A DNA stretch of 7,825 bases from Armatimonadota bacterium (GTDB lineage: Bacteria; Armatimonadota; Zipacnadia; Zipacnadales; FEN-943). The notes below the pieces were generated by a model. It was not told where the DNA came from, did not search any database, and was given only the letters and a program-made list of their open reading frames with translations. Where the stretch lies: the NCBI GenBank assembly GCA_029777735.1, contig JAKORR010000261.1, forward strand, positions 1-7,825, given 5' to 3'. The translations under genes and the position numbers were made by a program. The number at the start of each line of letters is the position of its first letter. Positions within the stretch are counted from its first letter, which is position 1. Positions 1 through 5,398 of this stretch are shown one piece after another.

Positions 1-1457
1 CGGACCTTGCGCGGGACGGCGTCCAGGTGCACCTCGCCGACGATCGCCGAGGTCTTGGCGTCGAGGGCCACAAGGGTCTTGCCCTCGCGGCAGGCGACGT
101 AGACGCGATCGATCTTGGTCGGGGGCACTAAGTACGGGCGCTGGAGGGCCGCCTGCTCGAAGTAAGCCAAGGACCAAGGCTGGGCGGGCACCTTGGTCTC
201 ACGCACAACCTCGAGCTTGTTGGTGTGTATCGCCACCACGCGATTGCCCAGCGCGTCGGCCACGTAGAGAAGCTCGGCTGTTGGCACAGCCACCAGGTCA
301 ACCGGGTAACCGCCAACCGGGATCACCTTCACGAGCTTGTCGTCGGCAGTGCTGACTACACCCACACGCCCGACAGCGGGAGCGGTAAAGAATAGGTATT
401 TGCCGCAGACCTCGAGGCGCGTGGGGCCTGGGTCCCTGGTCAGGGGGTAGTCGAGGGCTGCCGCTACAGGCTCGGCCTTGGTCGCCTCGCTCACGTCGAT
501 TTGGCTGCTAGTGTTGCCCGCGTCCAACCGGAGGAGGTGGACGTCGCCGCGCAAATACTTTTTCTGCCGGCCCACTGCAACGGAGGTCCGTTCGCCGGGC
601 GTACCGTACTGGAGCTCATCGGCGACAAGGGTGCGGAGATCCTGGGCGGAGTAGGCGGGCTGCTGGAAGCGCACGGCGAGCGTTGTAGGTGGATTGCCGC
701 GCAGTTCGAGGTTTATGGGCGGGGCGGGCAGATTGACAGTCCGGGTGATCTTGCGGGTGTTCGGGTCCACTACCGCCAGGGTCTTCGCAGCGCGGCAGGC
801 GACGAGGATTGAGCCGCCCGTCTGAACCATGCTCCAAGGCTCGGTCGGGAGCTTGATCTCGCCGGTGACCTTGGCGGCGTCGGCGTCAAGGAGAACCAGA
901 CGGTCACCCAGTGCATCCGTCACCCACACCCGGCGCGCGGCCGTATCGATGAGCAGGTCCGTAAGGTAGCCGCCAACGGGCACGAAGCCGAGGACTCTCC
1001 TGGTCTCGGCATCGGCGAGGCCGACGCGACCGGCTTGAGGCGCTGTGAAGAAAAGGCGTTTGCCGTCGGCGACAACCAGATCGGGGCCGGGGTTGGGGGA
1101 GAGGGGATAGGGATAAAGCTTGGCCGCGCGGGCGTCGCCGGTACGCCACCAGAGGGACCGAAGGCGCAGGGTCCCCTCCTCGCGCATCGTGAAGGGGAAC
1201 TCGAGCACAACGTTGCCCGCGGTGCCAGAGTCGACATAACGGCCGGCGCTGGCAAGCGGGTCGGTTACTACCTGGGCGCGGTCTGCGCCAGTCGCCAGCT
1301 CGGCCTGCCACGTCTCGAGTCCACTGCGGCCGGGGGCGGCGAAGTCCGCCAGGGCGGCGGTGGTACAAAGGCCCAGCAACAGTACAGCTGCGACGGCCAC
1401 GAACCCGACCTGTCGCGTTGCAAGGGGCCGCGGCGTGGGAATAGGCGCAGTGCTCAT
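1..1457 (-). CDS. Secreted YVTN-type beta-propeller protein, 3' end outside window
   Basis: An uninterrupted frame runs from an ATG at 1457 to the left edge: 485 complete codons, no stop, so the C-terminus is missing. The start is set by a GGGAGGT ribosome binding site ending about 8 bases upstream. Residues 1-37 form a signal peptide: basic n-region, hydrophobic stretch at about 17-31, likely cleavage after Ala-Leu-Ala (35-37). The residue before Cys31 is Leu, so a lipoprotein signal is unlikely. Residues 38-115 look like a beta-rich domain. Residues 116-242 hold propeller-blade repeats of the kind 'L-V-V-A-D-G-K-R-L-F-F-T-A-P', 'V-P-V-G-G-Y', 'V-W-V-T-D-A-L-G-D-R' and 'L-L-D-A-D'. Residues about 245-335 form a second non-propeller stretch, and 336-485 repeat the propeller segment. 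Such proteins usually act outside the cytoplasm in binding or scaffolding; no enzyme motif is visible. The partner or ligand is unknown. Sure of a secreted propeller, unsure of function. Confidence 0.88.
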   Translation of the reverse strand, partial: MSTAPIPTPRPLATRQVGFVAVAAVLLLGLCTTAALADFAAPGRSGLETWQAELATGADRAQVVTDPLASAGRYVDSGTAGNVVLEFPFTMREEGTLRLRSLWWRTGDARAAKLYPYPLSPNPGPDLVVADGKRLFFTAPQAGRVGLADAETRRVLGFVPVGGYLTDLLIDTAARRVWVTDALGDRLVLLDADAAKVTGEIKLPTEPWSMVQTGGSILVACRAAKTLAVVDPNTRKITRTVNLPAPPINLELRGNPPTTLAVRFQQPAYSAQDLRTLVADELQYGTPGERTSVAVGRQKKYLRGDVHLLRLDAGNTSSQIDVSEATKAEPVAAALDYPLTRDPGPTRLEVCGKYLFFTAPAVGRVGVVSTADDKLVKVIPVGGYPVDLVAVPTAELLYVADALGNRVVAIHTNKLEVVRETKVPAQPWSLAYFEQAALQRPYLVPPTKIDRVYVACREGKTLVALDAKTSAIVGEVHLDAVPRKV

Positions 1458-1466
1458 GACTTGTAC
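1458..1466 (-). promoter_or_regulatory. Spacer between ribosome binding site and start of propeller gene
   Basis: Reading the minus strand, GGGAGGT (about 1466-1472) is followed by eight bases, ACAAGTCA-like in composition, and then the ATG at 1457. The near-perfect match to AGGAGGT and normal spacing support this ATG over the internal starts in the same frame. Confidence 0.7.
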
Positions 1467-1592
1467 CTCCCTGATCGCGCGAGCGACCTGTTCCCGTTAC
1501 GGGGAAGGTAACTACTTCACTTTGCGACCTCTCTCACGGGGAGCTAGTGTGTGCCCGCAAGATTGTCCAGAAAGGACGGAACTTGTCGCGCA

Positions 1593-1621
1593 CTAATAAT
1601 TTGTCGGTGATTGAGGGAAAA
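1593..1621 (-). promoter_or_regulatory. Possible weak promoter for propeller gene
   Basis: On the minus strand TTTTCC (1616-1621) and TATTAG (1593-1598) are separated by 17 bases. They match the sigma70 consensus at 3/6 and 4/6 positions. They sit in the only AT-rich patch upstream of the propeller start, giving a leader of about 130 bases. This is a weak match; another promoter is possible. Confidence 0.25.
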
Positions 1622-1739
1622 CCTCCTCCAACCTCCCTGACAGTACAAGGTAAGTTACGAGGAAGGAATCCTCGCGGGGCGGCAGGGATGGGAGGCGGAC
1701 TTTGGCGGGCGCGGAGAGAGATTGGGAGAGGGCAGCTTG

Positions 1740-1769
1740 TTGTCGGGGGGCGTGGCAGCTACGTATAAT
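1740..1769 (+). promoter_or_regulatory. Sigma70-like promoter for glycosyltransferase
   Basis: A perfect TATAAT -10 box (1764-1769) lies 18 bases downstream of TTGTCG (1740-1745; 4/6 match to TTGACA). Transcription would start near 1776, leaving a leader of about 33 bases before the GTG start at 1809. This stands out from the GC-rich, purine-rich sequence before it. Confidence 0.65.
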
Positions 1770-1794
1770 CGACGCCAAGGGCGCGTAGACTCAT

Positions 1795-1804
1795 AAGGCG
1801 GTGA
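1795..1804 (+). promoter_or_regulatory. Ribosome binding site for glycosyltransferase
   Basis: AAGGCGGTGA differs from the full anti-Shine-Dalgarno complement AAGGAGGTGA by one base. Seven bases lie between the GGCGG core and the GTG at 1809, which supports GTG rather than the TTG codon right after it. Confidence 0.75.
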
Positions 1805-1808
1805 GCAA

Positions 1809-2795
1809 GTGTTGGACACGGCTCAGCCGAGGCAGGGCGACCTTATCTCCGTAGTAATCCCTGTTTACAATGAGGAGGCGAATGTGGCGGATCTCTGTGC
1901 AGCTCTTCGGGAGGCTCTGGGAAAGCTAGGGCGGCCGTGGGAAGTAGTGCTGATCAACGACGGCAGCAACGACGCCACGGCGGAGCGGCTGGACGCAGAG
2001 ACGGCGCGGGACGCGCGGTTCACCGCCGTGCATCTGAGGCGGAACTTTGGACAGACGGCAGCCATGGCGGCAGGCTTCGACCACGCCCGGGGCGAGGTTC
2101 TGGTAGCAATGGACGCAGACCTGCAGAACGACCCCAGCGACATTCCCCGACTGCTGGCGCTGATCGACGAGGGCTACGACGTGGTGAGCGGGTGGCGGCG
2201 CCACCGGCAGGACAAGTGGCTAACCCGGGTGCTGCCGTCGCAGATGGCTAACTGGCTGATTTCGCGCACAACAGGCGTGTATCTGCACGACTATGGCTGC
2301 TCGCTGAAGGCCTACCGGCGCGAGATCCTCACCGACGTGCGACTGTATGGCGAGATGCACCGGTTTCTTCCGGCGCTGTGTCAGTGGGCCGGGGCGCGGA
2401 TCGCCGAGGTCGAGGTGGAGCACCACCCGAGACGACACGGGAAGAGTAAGTACGGGTTGTCACGGATTCTGCGCGTGCTCTTGGACCTCACAACCGTCAA
2501 GTTCTTGATGAGCTACTCGACGATGCCGATTAGGGTGTTTGGGCCGGCAGGGATCGCAAGCTTCCTGGTGGGTCTGGTGCTGGCAGGCTATCTGAGCTGG
2601 GAGAAGCTGGCGCGGGGGGCCTCCATTGCCAACCGACCAGCCCTGATGCTGGCCGTGCTGCTCATGATCCTGGGTGTACAGTTCGTGAGCATGGGGCTGT
2701 TGGGAGAACTGGTGGCACGGACGTATTACGAATCGCAGGGGAAGAGGGTTTACGCTGTGCGGCGGGTTAGCGGGTGGGGACAGGAGAGGGGCTGA
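1809..2795 (+). CDS. Family 2 glycosyltransferase, ArnC/GtrB/DPM1-like, membrane-bound
   Basis: 328 residues from a GTG start with a near-perfect ribosome binding site. Residues 12-180 form the GT-A catalytic domain: VVIPVYNEE (15-23) opens the nucleotide-sugar fold, NDGSND (50-55) follows, and MDADLQNDP (101-109) holds the DXD-like metal and nucleotide-sugar site. GCSLKAYRR (163-171) and EMHRFLPAL (182-190) are typical of the polyprenyl-phosphate transferases. The basic segment HHPRRHGKSKYG (205-216) is the family's conserved loop at the membrane. Two hydrophobic helices follow at about 243-264 and 277-301, as in GtrB/ArnC proteins (usually 310-340 residues). Members move a sugar from UDP- or GDP-sugar onto undecaprenyl or dolichyl phosphate at the inner face of the membrane. 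The lipid-linked sugar then serves glycan or protein modification outside. The exact sugar cannot be told. No flippase or GtrC-like partner is in the window. Family assignment is secure. Confidence 0.95.
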   Translation: MLDTAQPRQGDLISVVIPVYNEEANVADLCAALREALGKLGRPWEVVLINDGSNDATAERLDAETARDARFTAVHLRRNFGQTAAMAAGFDHARGEVLVAMDADLQNDPSDIPRLLALIDEGYDVVSGWRRHRQDKWLTRVLPSQMANWLISRTTGVYLHDYGCSLKAYRREILTDVRLYGEMHRFLPALCQWAGARIAEVEVEHHPRRHGKSKYGLSRILRVLLDLTTVKFLMSYSTMPIRVFGPAGIASFLVGLVLAGYLSWEKLARGASIANRPALMLAVLLMILGVQFVSMGLLGELVARTYYESQGKRVYAVRRVSGWGQERG

Positions 2796-3011
2796 GGAGC
2801 GGGGAAGAGAGCGGCCCGAGTCTAGGAATGCACAAGGAAAGTTGGACAGCCATGGTGCTTGAGAGAAACTTGAGGATTTGTTCGATAGGCATGAGGGGCT
2901 GCGCGGAGCCAGGGAAGGAAATCGAGGAAGCGAGGGGGCGATGGGCGGGAAGTAGCAGGACCGTGAGAGGGGAGATGCCGCAAGGTAGAAAGTGGAGAGG
3001 CAGAGATGATG
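2796..3011. other. Convergent intergenic spacer, purine-rich, no gene seen
   Basis: It lies between the stops of the glycosyltransferase (+) and the thioredoxin-like gene (-). The plus strand is strongly enriched in A and G, with few runs of pyrimidines. One plus-strand frame of 93 codons overlaps the end of the glycosyltransferase and crosses the stop of the opposing gene, but has no recognisable protein features. I see no strong hairpin followed by a T-run on either strand, so neither gene has a visible intrinsic terminator here. Confidence 0.6.
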
Positions 3012-3680
3012 TCAGGTGCCTGTGCGTGAGGAAACAGAGACGTCGTCTACACTAGGCTCTGCTCTCGGCTGAGCAGGGGCCGCCGAGGCGGGAGCGTCGC
3101 CGGAGGAAGTCTTCGCTGAGGCACGCTTGGGAGGCTTGCCAGTTTTGTCCTTGATAAGCTTGTCGATGACCAAGTAGAGATCGTCCATGTTGTAGCCGTG
3201 GCCCATGTTCGCTGGGCCCTGGAACATGATCAGGCCCTTGCCGGGTATTTTGAAGGCGGCCTTGCCGTTAATGAGGAGCCCCATCTCGCAGCCGATCTTG
3301 CTCGTGTCCGCGATCTTGGCGACTTCTGGGTCAGCAGTGTCACTGAAGACCACCCGGACTTGGCCCTGATATTCCTTGTAGAGGTCGCGGAAGATGTTCA
3401 CGCTCTCGGCATGGCATGGATTGTGCATTGCCATAAGCACCCGTACTACCACGGGAGCATCCTTAGGCCCAAGCTGATGATTGGGAATATCCTTAAGCAG
3501 CTCGGTGGGCGTGTACGTCTTCTGCTCTGCTGTGGAGGCCTGGCCCTCAGGGGGCTTGGCGGGCTTGAAGATGTCCGTAGCGCTCTCTGAGAGCACGTTC
3601 CATACTGCTGCAGCCAGAACTACACCCACTACCACTAGGCTAATCTTAGCACCGTCGCTCATGTTCAGTTTCTTCTCCAA
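3012..3680 (-). CDS. Membrane-anchored thioredoxin-fold-like protein, function unknown
   Basis: 222 residues from a TTG at 3680. The TTG is preceded by an AGAGGG site at a spacing of 7. An ATG six codons in (3662) is the alternative, with a GGAG 12 bases upstream. Residues 12-30 are one membrane helix (ISLVVVGVVLAAAVWNVL region), placing the rest outside the cytoplasm. After a Pro/Lys-rich linker, residues about 75-177 look like a thioredoxin-type alpha/beta fold: APVVVRVLMAMHNPCH (75-90), then a helix with FRDLYKEYQGQVRVVF (97-112), then GCEMGLLINGK (130-140), a strand-turn-strand region ending in GPANMGHGY (155-163) and a final helix. The usual CXXC is replaced by NPCH with one cysteine (Cys89). 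A second cysteine, Cys131, lies 42 residues on. Residues 178-222 are low-complexity Ala/Pro/Ser/Lys. It could be a redox or metal-related envelope protein; the fold is inferred by eye. No gene symbol fits. Confidence 0.8.
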   Translation of the reverse strand: MEKKLNMSDGAKISLVVVGVVLAAAVWNVLSESATDIFKPAKPPEGQASTAEQKTYTPTELLKDIPNHQLGPKDAPVVVRVLMAMHNPCHAESVNIFRDLYKEYQGQVRVVFSDTADPEVAKIADTSKIGCEMGLLINGKAAFKIPGKGLIMFQGPANMGHGYNMDDLYLVIDKLIKDKTGKPPKRASAKTSSGDAPASAAPAQPRAEPSVDDVSVSSRTGT

Positions 3681-3684
3681 CTTA

Positions 3685-3690
3685 GAACCC
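3685..3690 (-). promoter_or_regulatory. Ribosome binding site of thioredoxin-like gene, at edge of hairpin
   Basis: On the minus strand AGAGGG precedes the TTG start by about 7 bases. Its first bases are shared with the 3' arm of the inverted repeat at 3691-3730. Folding of the leader could therefore affect access to it. Confidence 0.5.
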
Positions 3691-3730
3691 TCTGCTGACT
3701 GGGAAGTTTACTTTGAAACCCGTCAGCAGA
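3691..3730 (-). repeat. Perfect 9-bp inverted repeat (leader hairpin) before thioredoxin-like gene
   Basis: TCTGCTGAC (3691-3699) and GTCAGCAGA (3722-3730) are exact complements, 22 bases apart. Inside them GGG and CCC can pair past a single bulged base, giving up to 12 pairs around a 15-base loop. In the minus-strand transcript the hairpin lies directly before the ribosome binding site. As DNA it could also be an operator; in either role it is well placed to control the gene. No T-run follows it in the minus direction, so it is not a standard terminator. Confidence 0.7.
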
Positions 3731-3755
3731 ACGCCAAGGGGTCTGGGCGTGAGAT

Positions 3756-3774
3756 CCTATAGTTAGTCTATAGG
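3756..3774. repeat. 19-bp operator-like palindrome CCTATAG-N5-CTATAGG
   Basis: The two 7-base arms (3756-3762 and 3768-3774) are exact inverted copies around TTAGT. The short arms and 5-base centre resemble the binding site of a dimeric repressor. It lies in the leader of the thioredoxin-like gene, about 65 bases inside the proposed transcription start near 3835. No regulator gene is in the window. Confidence 0.55.
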
Positions 3775-3818
3775 CATAGATGAACACCCAAGAGCCCTTG
3801 TAAGTAGAAGCCTTGATG

Positions 3819-3848
3819 TTGACCAGTTCAGTTGCAAAGTATTATACC
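3819..3848 (+). promoter_or_regulatory. Sigma70-like promoter for Ig-like exported protein, long leader
   Basis: TTGACC (3819-3824, 5/6 match to consensus) and TATACC (3843-3848, 4/6) are 18 bases apart. A start near 3855 would give a leader of about 470 bases before the GTG at 4328, carrying all the hairpins and repeats from 3857 on. A nearer promoter inside the leader cannot be excluded. Confidence 0.5.
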
Positions 3849-3849
3849 A
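3841..3849 (-). promoter_or_regulatory. Extended -10 promoter for thioredoxin-like gene
   Basis: On the minus strand TGGTATAAT is a perfect extended -10 element (TG-N-TATAAT), which needs little or no -35. A partial CTTACA (3862-3867) lies 15 bases upstream. Transcription would start near 3835 and give a leader of about 155 bases containing the palindrome and the hairpin. It shares the TATA core with the plus-strand promoter, so the two probably compete. Confidence 0.6.
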
Positions 3850-3856
3850 AATAGAA

Positions 3857-3871
3857 CAAGCTGTAAGCTTG
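3857..3871. repeat. 15-bp palindrome CAAGCT-GTA-AGCTTG
   Basis: Exact 6-base inverted arms around a 3-base centre. It lies just downstream of the plus promoter's expected start and at -15 to -30 relative to the minus promoter. It is therefore positioned to affect both if a protein binds it. Confidence 0.5.
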
Positions 3872-4003
3872 ACTGGCAGGAGATAGTGGAGTGGCGGAGG
3901 TGGTGGTTGCTGATTCAGATCATGAGAGTGTGTTTGTATCCTAAAATGTCTATGAAAGCACAGGGGTATAAGGAGTACCCTGTGGGGTATTGAGCTAGGA
4001 GGG

Positions 4004-4024
4004 CGATACCGTCCCCGGGTATCG
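4004..4024 (+). repeat. Hairpin CGATACC-N7-GGTATCG
   Basis: Exact 7-base arms (4004-4010, 4018-4024) around a 7-base loop. The bases after it are mixed pyrimidine-rich (TCTCTTGTGATTCTTCT region, from 4026) but not a T-run, so a plus-strand terminator is possible but weak. The arms can also pair with the GGGTA elements upstream (3964-3968, 3984-3990). Confidence 0.5.
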
Positions 4025-4062
4025 AGTCTCTTGTGATTCTTCTACATATCACATCTGCTAAG

Positions 4063-4086
4063 AGCCTTCCGGAAGACGTGAAGGCT
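4063..4086 (+). repeat. Inverted repeat AGCCTTC-N10-GAAGGCT
   Basis: Exact 7-base arms at 4063-4069 and 4080-4086. The left arm overlaps a perfect 10-base palindrome, CTTCCGGAAG (4066-4075), so two alternative folds exist. Role unknown. Confidence 0.45.
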
Positions 4087-4116
4087 TGTGGGGCAGGGGC
4101 TGAGAGGCTGTGTAGT

Positions 4117-4262
4117 AAAGTGAAAGGACGGTTTTCCTGAAGTCAAAGGTCGGTATTGAGCGGTTGATTTCAAGTCAGGGGTCGGTAAAGGGTAGGTCTG
4201 GTGAGTTCAAAGGTCGGTATTAGCGGGTGGGATTTTGAAGTCAAAGGTCGGTAATTAGCCGG
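4117..4262 (+). repeat. Tandem array of a GAAGTCAAAGGTCGGTATT-like element, 4 units plus a degenerate one
   Basis: Four clear units start at 4139, 4171, 4203 and 4237 (spacing 32, 32 and 34). Each carries GGTCGGTA, at 4148, 4180, 4212 and 4246, preceded by a TCAAA-type stretch (TCAGG in the second unit). A degenerate unit, GTGAAAGGACGGTTTT (13 of 16 bases matching), begins near 4117, 22 bases before. Units differ mainly in the second half, which tends to be GCGG-rich and to end in T. Spacing is close to three helical turns, as in a protein-binding array. It lies 65 bases before the start of the Ig-like gene. There are no spacers, so it is not a CRISPR. Confidence 0.85.
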
Positions 4263-4315
4263 CGCGAATCACGGGCAATTCCAGATTCCAGGGCGCCTTC
4301 GACGAGCTTACCAGC

Positions 4316-4320
4316 AGGTG
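4316..4320 (+). promoter_or_regulatory. Ribosome binding site of Ig-like gene
   Basis: AGGTG with 7 bases before the GTG at 4328. The next in-frame GTG, five codons on, lacks any such site, which decides the start. Confidence 0.55.
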
Positions 4321-4327
4321 CATCACT

Positions 4328-5371
4328 GTGGCTTGTATTCACGTGGTAAGCAAGTTAGCATGGACGTCCGTGTTCCTGGTGACCCTGGCGCTGGCCTGCA
4401 GTCTGGCCGCCCCAGGTAACACAGGAGCACAGGACTGCGCGGAACCCCAGGATTGGCGTCCCCAAAGGTCAGTTTACACCACGCAGATGGACGGCAAGCC
4501 CGCCGAAGTACTACTTCTTGAAGGGCCGAGAGGGGGACGAGCGACGGTCTTGCGCTGGCCTGTGGTGCTGGGTGACGTCAGCGAGCCGGGCGGAGAAGAG
4601 GCAGAGGGCTGGCGGACCTGGAGGCTTGAGGGTGCAGCCTGGGCCCGGTACAAGCTAACGGATAAGGCCCTCGACGCTGTTGTTCAGGCGGGCGAGTACC
4701 TATATACCCTCCGTGCCGACCGCGACGCCGGCATCGACCTCGAAGACCTCGCGGGCTTGTGGATTGCGGCCTATGAGGCCTTCGTTCGTTGGCAGTCGTC
4801 ACCTGAGGCACAGTTGCCCATGGAGACGCCAGAGTCACCTCAGGCGCCCAGGGACCAGCAGCCCCAACTGCCGCGGCACGATCAAGATCAACAGCAGCAG
4901 AAGATGGCCCAGGGCCTAGCAGAGGTCCGCGCCAGGCTCCCAGAGGAGCTGGTTACCGAGCTGTGGGTGGTAGAGATTGAGGACCTTGTGCAGAGTAGCG
5001 AGCCCAAGTGGTGGATCAAGCCCGGCGGCTTGGTGGAGAGAGCCGTGGTCTGTGAGGATGTGGTGAGAGGCGAGCCTTCGGGCGTCAGGAAACGCTTCCC
5101 CGCCGGCACCCGCAGTGTCTACTTCTGGGCACGCCTGCGCTGTTCGGGCACGCGCGAGCTGGGCATCCTGTGGCGCGAGGGCGAGCGCATCATCGTACAG
5201 CGGCGACATAGCGTCCGCGGCAACACCGTCATCACCGGGCGACTGTATGGCCAGGCCGAAGGCGGGCTGTCCATGGGCCGCTATAGCCTCGAGATCGTGA
5301 GCAGCTACGGAAAGGAAGCCGAGCTGGACTTCGTCGTTGAGCCGCCGCCTGCTGCCCTAAGGGGCCGGTAG
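4328..5371 (+). CDS. Exported protein with C-terminal Ig-like (DUF2914-like) domain
   Basis: 347 residues from a GTG. Residues 1-34 are an export signal with a hydrophobic core at 10-28. Cys24 follows Ala-Leu-Ala, which is a poor lipobox, so cleavage near Thr-Gly-Ala (32-34) or lipid attachment at Cys24 are both possible. Residues about 40-155 form a first domain with charged and aromatic residues and helical stretches; I do not recognise it. Residues 160-192 are a Pro/Gln-rich linker ending in a run of Gln, followed by a short helix (193-208). Residues about 212-337 form a beta-rich domain: GLVERAVVCEDVVRGEP (234-250), FPAGTRSVYFWARL (257-270), GILWREGERI (279-288) and GRYSLEIVSSYGKEAELDFVVE (317-338 region). 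This layout of a 'R-A-x-x-C-x-x-V' strand, 'V-Y-F-W', 'W' and 'G-x-Y' near the end resembles DUF2914/Ig-like domains, though I cannot confirm it. No catalytic motif seen. Substrate and partners are unknown. Confidence 0.8.
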   Translation: MACIHVVSKLAWTSVFLVTLALACSLAAPGNTGAQDCAEPQDWRPQRSVYTTQMDGKPAEVLLLEGPRGGRATVLRWPVVLGDVSEPGGEEAEGWRTWRLEGAAWARYKLTDKALDAVVQAGEYLYTLRADRDAGIDLEDLAGLWIAAYEAFVRWQSSPEAQLPMETPESPQAPRDQQPQLPRHDQDQQQQKMAQGLAEVRARLPEELVTELWVVEIEDLVQSSEPKWWIKPGGLVERAVVCEDVVRGEPSGVRKRFPAGTRSVYFWARLRCSGTRELGILWREGERIIVQRRHSVRGNTVITGRLYGQAEGGLSMGRYSLEIVSSYGKEAELDFVVEPPPAALRGR

Positions 5372-5398
5372 GCGAGAGGCTGCGGTGTCGTCTGGTGC

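Larger units (their letters stand above)
1458..1808. other. Divergent intergenic region, 351 bases
   Basis: It separates the minus-strand propeller gene from the plus-strand glycosyltransferase. Short plus-strand frames cross it but have no ribosome binding site or recognisable protein. It holds the ribosome binding sites of both genes, a good plus-strand promoter (1740-1769) and a weaker possible minus-strand promoter (1593-1621). At 1658-1674 there is a small perfect hairpin, CGAGGA-5 bases-TCCTCG. Bases about 1676-1738 are strongly purine-rich on the plus strand. I see no RNA gene. Confidence 0.7.
3681..4327. other. 647-base divergent regulatory region, AT-richer than surroundings
   Basis: No convincing protein frame crosses it. 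Counting 3781-4080 by hand gives about 47% GC, against about 63% in a sampled part of the following gene. In order it holds: the leader hairpin (3691-3730), a palindrome (3756-3774), overlapping promoters facing both ways (3819-3849), a second palindrome (3857-3871), a cluster of GGGTA/TACCC elements ending in a hairpin (3963-4024), another inverted repeat (4063-4086), the tandem repeat array (4117-4262) and the ribosome binding site of the next gene (4316-4320). The base composition could mean a non-coding RNA or simply relaxed intergenic sequence. Confidence 0.75.

Noticed and set aside
904..1368. Minus-strand frames of 154 and 111 codons inside the propeller gene
   Set aside because: They overlap the long open frame 1-1457, which has a signal peptide, a ribosome binding site and clear repeats; these are out-of-frame shadows in GC-rich DNA.
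1035..1511. 158-codon plus-strand frame
   Set aside because: Antisense to the propeller gene, low-complexity Gly/Arg/Ala composition, no ribosome binding site.
3481..3762. 93-codon plus-strand frame reaching into the regulatory region
   Set aside because: Mostly antisense to the thioredoxin-like gene and passes through the leader hairpin; no start signals.
4004..4040. Intrinsic terminator at the CGATACC/GGTATCG hairpin
   Set aside because: The bases after the stem are mixed pyrimidines with G and A interruptions rather than a T-run; kept only as a hairpin.
4117..4262. CRISPR-like repeat array
   Set aside because: Unit spacing is 32-34 bases with conserved halves of about 19, leaving only about 13-15 drifting bases; there are no unique spacers of normal length, units are imperfect, and no cas genes are present.
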